This document shows positions 33,337 to 45,300 of a stretch of 64,000 nt of DNA, piece by piece; the stretch's first letter is position 1; the number at the start of each line of letters is the position of its first letter. The position numbers were made by a program, and so were the translations under genes. A model generated the notes under the pieces. The model ran no database searches and had not been told where the DNA came from. It saw only the letters and a list, made by a program, of their open reading frames with translations. The stretch covers positions 15,562,001 to 15,626,000 of the forward strand of contig OU612072.1 of the NCBI GenBank assembly GCA_914767715.1. The letters run 5' to 3'. Source of the DNA: Membranipora membranacea (Eukaryota > Bryozoa > Gymnolaemata > Cheilostomatida > Membraniporidae).

Positions 33337-36300
33337 ATGAGCACTCATGGCAGTTGTAATGGATGCGGTAAAGGCTTTGGGATTTTCAAGAAAGAAGTAA
33401 GGTTAAAAGATAATATTAATCCCATATTCAGTTTGTTTGCTACAGTGATTGATCCAAAGGTGTACTCCAAGCCTGAGTCTCTGGCAATGCTTGACTGGCC
33501 CCCCAAAAAAAACCAAGGGTCACAGTCAAACATTGCCAGAGATCAGCAAATTGAGAAGAGTCTGATTTGTTGAAGAAATACTCGCATCGCTTTTCTTTCA
33601 TTCGGTCCTGTACAGTAAGCAATATGATGTATTCCCACTTAAAACTGAACGGAGTTATCCCATCTGATTATTGCAGTTCCAGTAGCTCTAAGCCTTTTGC
33701 TTCAGTAACAAATGTCATCTTTTTCAAGTGATTCCTATTTTATTCCCTAATTATTTTGAATTGTAGACATCGTGTAACAATTGTGGTCTGTCATTCTGCT
33801 CCAAATGTACTGACCATAAGATAGCAGTGCCAAAGTTGAACAATGCAGTGAAGCCCGTATGTACTCGATGCTACAACATTTTAACAGGGTAAGCCGACCT
33901 GTAAGAGATTTTTTGTTTGTTTTACTAAAGTACTCTAACCTATTACGAGAAATGAAGTGAATTGTGTCCAGTGATCACACAGTTCTGCTCCTACTGATAA
34001 AACTCGCTATCACAAATTTCTAAGTTTTTTGGGTTTTGAATATTATCAAAAATAGCGTTTAATAATATTACTATGTGAAGTTTTATTTACTATACATAAT
34101 GATTTGAGGATTAACCATTCGAATGCAGCAGAAAAAATATTTTGAGAAAAATTTGTGAAAGGAATCATTTGCAATTAAAAATGTGACATAATACGATTGA
34201 AATTTGGTCATAAGAGTTTATCAGCAAATATCAGAATAAGAGAAAGGTGATTTTGCTCATTCAATGATCCTATTGTACAATGAATATAAATTAATGATGT
34301 AGCTAATGAAATACTTTACATACAAACACATGGCATTTTTATTTCCTTGTACAAATCCGTTGGTCCTAAGATGAAGCCATACAGTTATAGACACGACTGT
34401 AAAAGAAAACTCCAATACCAATTTGTTATAGATTCCATCTAAAACAGAATAGCTGTAAAAAAATACATTATTAGATGCTATTCTGCCCGAAAGTTAATGT
34501 TGCACTGTCTATCATCTGTGAAAAGTTTGGTTTCTTTTGTTTTAGAAAAATCAAAGATCCTTCAAAGAGAAGAGATGTATCTCCTCCTGCCAATTTTGTC
34601 AGGTAAGATTCACATTGTTGTTTTTATCATAGAGTAAGATTTGGTTCATCTCTTTAGTTCATAAGAATTTGTATTCATGGGTAAAAAGTCAACACAGTTT
34701 TCAGCGGAATAGAATCACACAATACTAAATCGGGAATAACATACAATTCTGTTTCTGAAAATCTGAATAATTTTAGTTATGGCAGGCTGAGAGAGGCGGT
34801 AGTTCACAAGCCAGAGGGCTGATTTGTGGATGCAATGTGCGTCGCTCAATGTGGCGTAGTTGAGTATGGCAAGAGGGGCAGGACTGCCTCGAAGATTGCG
34901 CTGATGACGATAGGTTGATGAGAGGGCAAAATCCCTGCGCTGGTTAGAGTATAAGCGAGAGAGTGAAACAAAGAAGAGTTGGTAGCCTTCCTGGTGGCGC
35001 AACAGCGAGAACACACCGAATATGTCACAATGTCGAAACATACATTGAGGGCTAGATGTGAAATATTGATATGCTCAACAACACATAGGGGAGGCTTCAT
35101 GCCGGCCATCGGTAGGCTGTCCAGAGAAGGTCTCGAAACAGCGCGTATCTAGCTGAGGATCTGTGTGTTGTGCAGTGGTATGCGTGCTACTGGATGTCGC
35201 ATCTTGTCTGTGGTCCCATAGTTAGCAATATAGTCTATTAGGGGGACAGAATTGATAGGAAAAAAGTCTTTCCATATTTTATAAAAAGTAGGCTATATAT
35301 TGCCTGAATATCACGACATGATCGATAATTTTTCACCCTTGTCACATGCATGATGATCGAATAAATCGCAAAAAATTTTAAGCTGTTTTTGATGATCATT
35401 AATGCTTCCATTTATAATTATTTGATTTGTTTTCCAATCGTAGACACCTGCAGACTGCTGCTACTAGTCAGCAGGCAGCTCCGGTAGCGAGGCGACTATC
35501 AGGAGGTGCTGTCAACCAGCAGATAACTCAAGATCCTGTGGTGAAGCGATATCTAAAACCTGAATACAGGTATGTGTGCAGGGTTATCTTCTTTCAATTA
35601 AGGTGCAGGCATCAGAAGTTGTTTTATAATTTAAGTAGTGCCACTTCTATTGACTGTTGTGACTTGATCACTTTGACATAACTGTGTTCAATTGAACCTA
35701 TGAATAAGAAATTGTTTTAGATTTTAGTTGCTCCTATTTTATTGTCTTCAGTATCTCGGTCACTTTGGCAAAACTGTCTTTAAAAATAGAAAGTGAGGCA
35801 TGTTGGTGTGTAGAAATTTCTTCTTTCAAATAGAGTACAAGCATAAGAATTAATTTTAAATTTTATTGGTGTCTCAGTGTCTTGGTTACTTTGACATAGC
35901 TATCCTTAAAAAATGAAAGTGAGACATTGGTAGACAATTGGATTTCCTATCCCACTTGATGTTTTTATCAGCGATTTTCTTCACAAGCAAGCTGCTATAT
36001 ATTATATTATATAACATTATAGTATATATTAGTTATAGTTAGTTATAGCTATATAGTATATATTATATATACTGATTACATATATATAACACTTATTGTA
36101 CTGATTATGAAAGGATTAGACGAAATCTGGGGTGCTTACTCATTGTTCACAATCACAACATTACAAAGATAAGATGCAAGTTTTGTGCTGAGGAAAGGCG
36201 AGGATCTTTTGTCTGCTGGTAGTGATGAGGTGATTGACATTTTTGATCACAGTGTATGGTGTATTTTACAAGTTTGTTACATTTTTGAGATATTTATTTC

Positions 36301-39300
36301 CCTTTTCTTTTGTAGAAATTTGAGCACAGAAGACATGGATATAGCAGAGAGATTGGAAAAATTGAAGCAGGATAGGAAAGGTAAATATACCGAACAATAA
36401 AAAAAATATTTTGAATTTTAATTACAACATTACCATATCTTCCCTACAGGATGAATCGAGTCAATTTAACAAAACTGTAAAAAACTGTTGAGTTCCGGTT
36501 TGCAATTCAGCATTTGGTCAAAATATCCAACAAGGCTGCATGCTGCAATCAAGGCTGCATGCTGCAACCACCATGAGAGCTTGACACAAAGTCAATTGTT
36601 AAAGCATGCCGCTACAATGGATGTTTTTGCTTTTGCTGTCTTGTCTAGCAAATAATTAAAAGACTGCAATATATCTATCTGATTGAACCCATATTTATTC
36701 TTAAACTGTTACGTGTTAAATATCGATGACATAAATAAAAAGAAAAGTTCATAGGATCAAGAAGTTGATAGAATGAAATATGACCGAATTTGGATGTTTG
36801 AATTCCTTAAATTATTATTGAGAATTCTGCAAAACTCTGATGGTATAGCGGAACTGTCATCCTATAACAATGTGCTGAGTTTTACCTGTTTTATGTCAAG
36901 TGTATTTCGTATAGCCCTCCGTCTTATCTTTGTAGCATTAGAGTTGGGTCCGAACCCCCTCCCACCTATACAGGATGTAGAAGAGAGGCTGGCTAGATTG
37001 AGAGGTAGAGATGGGGCTAGTCAGCCGGCATCCCAAGGTGCTGCCGCTGTAACTTACCAGGTGGGAGCTCTGAATATGAGATTATATAGCATTTTTGTAG
37101 TGCAAATAAAAGTTGTCCTCTCTCTGAACTCTTATGTCGGGGAGGGAATAACTCCATAGTGTAAGAGGCTTTTTTCAAATTTGCATATATTACTGGGAAC
37201 AAACAGCTTAGTACCTTATTTTTGTTATAATTACCACCACTGAAGAATTGGAAGATTGAAAATAATGTAGTAGAATAAGTAAATATTATACCTTAGCAAA
37301 CAAAAATGGTGGCTAGCCATCTAAGCAAGCTTAACTGCAGCAGATATTTGTTAATCTAGGGCAGCTATGTTCCTTACATCTGTGTGACTAAACCAAATAT
37401 TTTTATTTTATAGCAACCACCAAAGTCAGAATTTGAGCAGACAGGAGATCTGTTTAATCAGATGAAGGATGAAGTAAACTTAGACAGGAGACTGGCTGGT
37501 CAGGGTGACGTCACCAATGCCGATGGTAATATATACTTTCATACTTATATTATTACATATATATTATATATTATTTAGATATATGATTCCATACTTACTG
37601 ATAGCCAATGTGTTGGCTCTGATTGGCTGGTTTGAGGAAGCCAATCAGATCAGAACTAACACATTGGCTAACTCACTGATGCAGTGGTGTAATGCGGTAG
37701 GTTTTTTTATTTGGCATAGACTAATTTTACTGTGTAGATTAAATACCTACAGCAACATATTGGGAGGTATGACCTTTGTTAGCTCTCCTACGGAGTTTGA
37801 TGTGACTCAAGGGAGCTCATAGCAACTACATGATTGCACACTTGTCTGTTTTAAAAGGACCGAATGGTAAAAGGAAAATAAATAACTGTCTTTGTGTACT
37901 TAAGCTGATATTGAACTACCCTTCCTAATGTAACTGCCGCATGAGTGTAAACATATATAGCGTCAAGCTACTCAGCTGACTACCAAAAGAAGATTTCAAT
38001 ATGATCTGACAACCATATGATAGGCTAACCCATATTTCTTGCTCCTTAAAACAAATCCACTGTAAGAGGTGATTCTTCATGGAATGTGTCGCACAGCAAC
38101 CATTCTGGTCTGGAGCAGAGTTTGAACACTTTTACTACTTCTGATCAATCAACCCAGAACACTGTTTTTGTTTATAGATACTCCAGTGATCCCCGGAGCC
38201 GCCGAATCTAACAAAGATCAGAGTAATGATGATATACAGGCTATGATCTCTCAGGTGGCTGCTGAATTAGAAATAGATGCTCAGAAGGCAGTTGAAGGTA
38301 AAATTGGAGTTGTCTATTCATTGTGATACCTCCCTATAAGGTCATCATATTTACTTATTTATAGAGGTTTTCTTAGAAGTGTACAGATAACAAAAAGAAT
38401 TCTATTATAGGTAACTTGTTGACCTCTGAGGTAACTTGTTTAGTTTTAAAAGGCTACCTTGCACAAACATGCAAGAATCCTATAACATTGAACCATTGAA
38501 TTCCATATCTGGAATAGCATCATTAGCTTTCTTTTGCAAAACAAAGGGCTTGCAAAAATAGCCAGTCCCTAGTAGCAATCTAGAAATGCCCTAATCATCG
38601 ACACTGTATGGGGTATAATTACTGTTTGCAATTTTGTAAACAAGACAATTTCTCAGGCTAATTATTCATGCTACTAGGGACAGCCAATCAGATAACAGTC
38701 AGATGGGTCCCTGTGTTTAGTGTCCTAACCGTATAACGCTATGATACTATTTCCATTCTAAGAGAAGAATCTAATTCAGTGCATTGAACACAAGTTCAAG
38801 TTTTCCTGTGCAACAAAAAGGTATACATGTATACAATATAAGCAGTAATCACATGTACCATTAAAAAATATTGAATAAAAATTAGGATCAAACAGATCTT
38901 GACAAGCTGCCAAATGAATTGCCTCAATGATCACACACCATAGACTCAATTATAGCCTAGACATGACATTATATTATAATGCATGTCTAGGTTATAATTG
39001 AGTCTATGGTATACAATTGTTTCGCTTGAATGGTTTCGCTTGAAAGTTATCTCTTCTTAGCTAATGGCCATAATTAACATCTTATCAAATTTCTCGTACT
39101 TTTCAGATCTTCATAAAGACAAAGAAATAATGGCGAGATTAGAAGAGCTCAAACGCAGAAAGAGATCCTCACAATCAGAAGAACAGCCAGAAGACGAAGC
39201 AAAACCAAGTGGTAAAACACACATTAACAGAATCTTACCTTATAATCTGACTTCTCACACATGCCTGCTGTGCAACCTATCACTTGGCGGTCTCATCGAG

Positions 39301-42300
39301 CAAATACAAAACATGCCCGAAAAGTTGATTTAGAGTATGGCATTGCTGTACGACTGCCAGCTGTTTTACAGCTCAGTCTCCCACCACAAGTGGCTCATAG
39401 TATTGCTAACCTAAAACCAAAGCTCTTAAATCAGAGCCACATCATGTTTACTAATTAATACTAATACTAAAGAGTCTGGTGTCCTGATTTCCATTTTTTG
39501 TTGTCCAATAATTATTTCTCCTAATTTTGTGTTGATTCCTCTTCAAATCTTTTATGAGGGAGTTTTGTTCTTTTTGAACGTGGATAGGCAACTCCCAAGT
39601 AAATTGCATATTTCTTAGTTAAATTAGAAGATTGAAATTAATTCATCTTTCTTGTAGATGCAGGTAACAATATAGGAGAAGAATCTGATTCAGACAATGA
39701 AGAAAGTCAAGTCAAACACATGCTACATCAAGTATGTTCAATCTGTAAATTCCTATTCGCTTATAAACCACCCAAGAATCATCAAATAACGCAACTAGTG
39801 CAATTATAATGTTAACCTGATGAGAAACAACGTAATAATAACAGGTACACACTTCAGCAATTTGTTGCTGTTCTGCTAAGGCTCTTCACCCTTTTTATAC
39901 CATTTTCCATTTAGTAAATAAGAGAATTAGGCGTAGCTAGGTTTGGCTTAGTCTAAGTGCTCAGACTCCAAGGCGCAGGGAGTTACTTGCGCAAGTAACT
40001 CCCTGCGCCTTGGAGTCTGAGCACTTAGACTAGGTTTGGCTTGTCTTGATGTTAGCTATCACCGTATTATCACTAGCTAAGGTGCACTGTGGGGTTTCAC
40101 TATTTATACCTGCACAACATGCCAATTTTTCTCTGCTGGAAAAGCTTAACTGCTCTGGTACTGAAGATGCTCAATTTTCCTGATCCTCTTAAAAATCTGA
40201 TTCTGTTCCGCAGATATTAGAAGAGAAGAGATTGGATGAGCAGTTGGAAGCAGAAGGAGGATTCAAACCTCCCCTGAGAAAAGAGAAAAGTGTCGATGTG
40301 CCAACTTCTAACGATCAAATACAGGTATTTCCTAAATTTTGCGTTTTAGTCAAGGGATGTGCTAATAGATCAAGCTTAGCCAATTTGCCTGCATTATGGG
40401 TTTGAGCTGCCGGCTCACCAGTAGAATGGGATGACCGGACTGCAGGCAAATAAGATCGTATTCTTATGTCCTACAGGTAATATGATAAAATTTGAAGAAA
40501 ATTTACATTTTTAGATTGTTTTATATGTTCTCCATTCATCAGCAAGTTTATTGACCAGTTAATAAATATTAACAAATAAGCACTTTTAAGGTTTATCAAC
40601 ATCTTCACAGTATACAACATGATATGATTAATGACTTTGGAGGAGGTATGTAAGTGATACTGAACTACTGAACGGGTACTTCTCTTTTCAGCCTGTAGAG
40701 CCTAAACGTGTTAATTGAATTTACAGCCTACTGAAACAGATTTGTTATTTATTCATTCTTTTATGAAGCTGAAGTAATTCATTATTAGGATATTGTTTAC
40801 ATGTTTATGGTCGCAATTAATCCCTAAACTTGTCTGGCTGTCTGGAAATAACAATAATGCTGAACAACTCACTTGTGGCCTTGACCTTGTTTGGCCTTGA
40901 CCAGTTTTTCATGTTGTACACTGCTATATTATGATACTATTTCACCTACAGGCCCGTAGTTCTAGGGGAGGCAGGGAGGCACGGCCTCCCCTAGAAAGCT
41001 AAATCCAGTTACCTAAAAAATTCTAATTGAATAATCCATGTCAGAATCAGCTCCTCTAGGATTTCCAGTTGATGATTATATGCCTTAAATTGCTTAGGGA
41101 GGAGCTTACAGCATCCCTCCTGGTGATGCATTGGACCACCCTCAGACTTTTGCCTCCCCTACCATTTGTTCTTAACTACGGACCTGAGTCCTATGCAGGA
41201 AAAATAAGCTGGCACTTTTATCAAACTTACATTGCACATAAAAAAGTTTTTCGAGACAATATTAAATATTAACATATTTAACATATTAACAATATCAAAT
41301 ATGAACAATATTAAATATAAACAGTATTAAATATGTACTTTTATTATTATTACTATGTATTTATTATTAATAAAACCATCATTGTTTTGATTGTTATCAA
41401 TATGGTTTCTTACAGCCCGACCCCGATGAGTTACCATGGTGTTGTATCTGTAACGAGGACGCCGTAGTCAGATGTCTAGACTGTGATATGGATCTATATT
41501 GTAAACGCTGCTACAAGTAAGTCTTAAGTTACAGAGATAAGTTGTTAGGTTGTAGACTGAAGAGTTAGGACAACTTGAGTTTGACTTGAGATATACACTT
41601 GGGACTGGCAACTCATGACTTGACTCTTAAAGTGACAGTCCCACTAGGCCATGTTTGGTATGGTTTTAAAGATCTCAGGCTGAAAAGTCATTGAGGCATA
41701 TGAAATGAAACAGCCTGTGATCCAAGTTGCAGTAAAACTGCTGCAAAGTCTGAAAATTGGGATCATAGTGGATCATAGTGATTAATTGCCTCCCCCTGAC
41801 CACTATGATCCACTATGATCTCTGCTAAAATATTTTTAAAAAATTAAAATGCTATTTTCCACAATTTTCATTATTTTGTTATTTTTATTTGCCCTATGAA
41901 CTCACAATATTCGATTTACTGGGGTTATATATCCACTTTTCTAATAGGACTGTCACTTTAACTGCTTATGTATTGAAAAAATTTTGAGAAGCAGAACAAG
42001 TTAAGGTGAAGGTGGATCGGATTTCGTATAGAAGTAGGAGGTAGATAGGAGGCAGGATGTGTCATGTGTAAATGTGTCAGCCTTGTTATTATTAGGCCTT
42101 ACCATTGTCATTTCAATAGTTTTCCTGGTTGCTGTCTGCAAGAAACAAAATGCAGTTTCTTTTGATTGATAATATATAGATCTTTCGTAATGAGTTTTCC
42201 TCCATAGACTCAATGATAATTTTATTAACATTTATAATGTTAAAATAATTAAGTCTATGGTTTTCCCAGGTTGAGTTTCTCGAGTCTTGATAATGTGACT

Positions 42301-45300
42301 TTCCTATCGAGCAGTCTTATCTATTTGTCTAAATGTGTTGCTAGTGTTGATTGGTCGGTTGGTTTGCTTGGTGGCTTTGGTCAGAACGTTTCCAGAATGG
42401 GTATGTTTATGAATATACTACAGTGCATTTTTTTGGATCTCATAGTTAGATCCGGTAATTGACAACATAGTCAGACTCAGATTGACCCATAAATAATAAA
42501 TAACTATTTTTATTGTGTCTATGTTATGACCCGACCATTCCCTGAAATTCCACTTTACAGGTGCATTGCTAGAACAAGTAGTTATGGAGTTTCAATATAG
42601 ATAATGCATTGAGAATTATTGTTTGAAGCTATTCTGTTGTGAGAATGTTTTGTCGTCACCAATATGAGAGGCCAATTTTATAGCTTTACCAAGCACAGTG
42701 CAAATGCACCAATATACTGGGGGAACTTTCAAGGTTGATTGTTCTAGCCCCCAGCAGCTGTATACCTCACCTTTTGTGCAATTAGTGCTATCTCTATGGC
42801 TGGATTAACATGTACAATATATCCATAAGAATAGATGAGATTAGTTAAGACAAAGATCCTAAAAAAGTCATGAGCAAAGATAATAGGGATGAAAGTGTAT
42901 TGTATGATCAAATATTATAAATACTAGTCATTGGTATGATGCTGTTATATACAGAATCATATTACCAATGTATTGATAATATTACCATTGTATTGCGTGA
43001 TGCTTGAACAATAAAGCTTCAGAAATCCATAGCAAAATCAAAACAACTTAGCAGAATGTACAGCCTGTTTGCTTGAACTGGTACAAAAAGTTGGCCTATC
43101 CAATAGATTGACACCTTTAGGATGTTTTTTTTGACACTGTTTAGTATTTGCTAAGCAAGCATGCGACAAGACAACACAGCGGATGATCAGTCTGATCGCG
43201 TCAAGCTGGATATTCGGAGCGGAGACTCAAGGATGAGGCGAAAGACAAAAGTTCGCTTACTTTTAATGCTGACAGTCGCCTTATTTTGCTCGATCGTTGC
43301 TTATCAGCATCTGTCAAACTCAGATCCTGAAGCTATATTTCCTGTTCATCTCTCTGAGGATTCTATGGACTCGGACTTGCGGGATTTACACGAAGAAAGA
43401 GACATACATTCTCAAATTACGGATGTGATTAAAGCTGAAGTTGACATCATTAGGGAAGAAGTTAAAGAGGAAATTCAAGCAAAGCCTGCTAAGATAGCCG
43501 TCCAAGAAGTCAAGGAAAAGATGAAGATTATCTTATTCATGGAGGGCTGGGTGGACTACCCCGAATTTTACAATAGCGCTTTTCTTATGTACTTAGACTA
43601 TAATTCCAAAGATGCCTGCGGTTATAAGTGCATGGCATATAGAACTGGGGAGAGAAAGTTCTCTTCGGCTGATGTTATTGTGTTTCAGCCGTCAGCCCTG
43701 ACTATTGAGCCACCAAAGAAACATAGCGGCCAAATCTGGGTTCTACACTCGTTCTTTGAACTGCAAGACTATGATTATAAAAATATACACAAACATGGCT
43801 ATGAAGATCTCATTGACTTCTACCAGATAAGGCCGGATTATATCCTCACTCCATTAGAATTCAACAAAGAGCTCAATGATTTTGAAGATAGAGGTTTTGA
43901 ATCGGATATTAAACTGATGAACCACCACTCACACAAAGCTGGATTAATCTTTGCTCAACTTATCGAATCTTGTGAACCTTTTAAAGCTAGAGAAATGTCC
44001 GCTAAACTCGACTCTAGTTTTGGATATACATTAAGCCAAGAGAAACCTGGATTAATCAACGTCATCCCCGTACTAACTTGTTACGGACGACCTGAGTTGC
44101 TAACTCTTCCAACGAATGCAACATTCGTCATACTGGATAACAGCGCATGCCATAATGCCATGTTAGACCAACTCTTGCAAATCTACCTCTATGAATCTCA
44201 CTACGCAATCCCAATTATACCTCCTCTGTTTCATCTCGATCAAATCGTCGAGTTCCGCGAGATCTCTCCGCCAGCCAGCTTCATATCAATGGAATACTAT
44301 GATGATAACCCGAAGATGCTCTTTCAACATATACAGCAGGTAGTGTGGCATTGGGAGCTCTACAGAGGCTACTTGTCATGGAGAGGGATGTATACACTCA
44401 GTACCGAAACAGGTGAGCATTAGATTCATCACAGGGATATTCTCTGTAGTCGAACTGGTTGAACGCTGGCTGGCTCTATGGAAATGGCTTATGCATTATA
44501 CCTTTAAATGGGTGTAGGGGTGGTTCTTACCTGTCTTGACAAGCTTTTTTGGTGGGGGCGCCCCCTCCCCTCCCATAAACAAAGCTTGTCAAGACAGGCT
44601 ATGGTAGTACATAATGGAAGGTCACTGTTTAAAGTCTGAAACTGCCTGGAGAGCAAAGCAAATAACCAAACCAAAATTTCTTCACGGTGTGGTGAAAGTT
44701 GTTATTATATAAGTGACGCCAAATCCTAGTTGCTGAGAGGGAGGGGATGTTTTGATGATTTTAGTCTGATGAATCTTCAAATCCGTTCTATTTGAAACAC
44801 GCCTAAAATCTCTACCAGTTTAATCTTTGCAAACTTATTGATTATCTCCTCTTTTTTTTGGAACAGGCAACTCCAACTCAATTTTGCACTTTTCACCTTC
44901 AGTCCTAGCAGGGAGGGTCCCAGCAACAGGGAATGTCGGGCCCGCTTTGAACCCTCCCTCTTACTAGCACCAGATAATTTCGGTAATAAGACTTTGTCGA
45001 GATTAATCTGAAATTTTCCAAAGTTATCATGATTATTGTTTTTGTTTTAGCGCTCGATGTGGACAAATCAGCAGTCTGCAAGTTTTGCCAGCTAGCTCAC
45101 ACAGAGCCAATGAACAGCAATGAATTCGTGAATGAAAGGACATGTGGCCCGGAATACTAACTTTCTATGAATTCAAACTTTTAAATGTGCAATAGATTAG
45201 TAGACTGGTGTTTACTCAAAAATATATGTGGTTGTTTATGTTTGTTTGTACATATTTGTATCATTGTGCATGAAAAAAATCAATGTTTTGTGCAAGCTCT

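Noticed and set aside
34715-35109. Minus-strand ORFs of 87-108 codons between ZFYVE19 exons 3 and 4
   Set aside because: They have no recognisable motif and no splice partners, and lie within an intron of the plus-strand gene.
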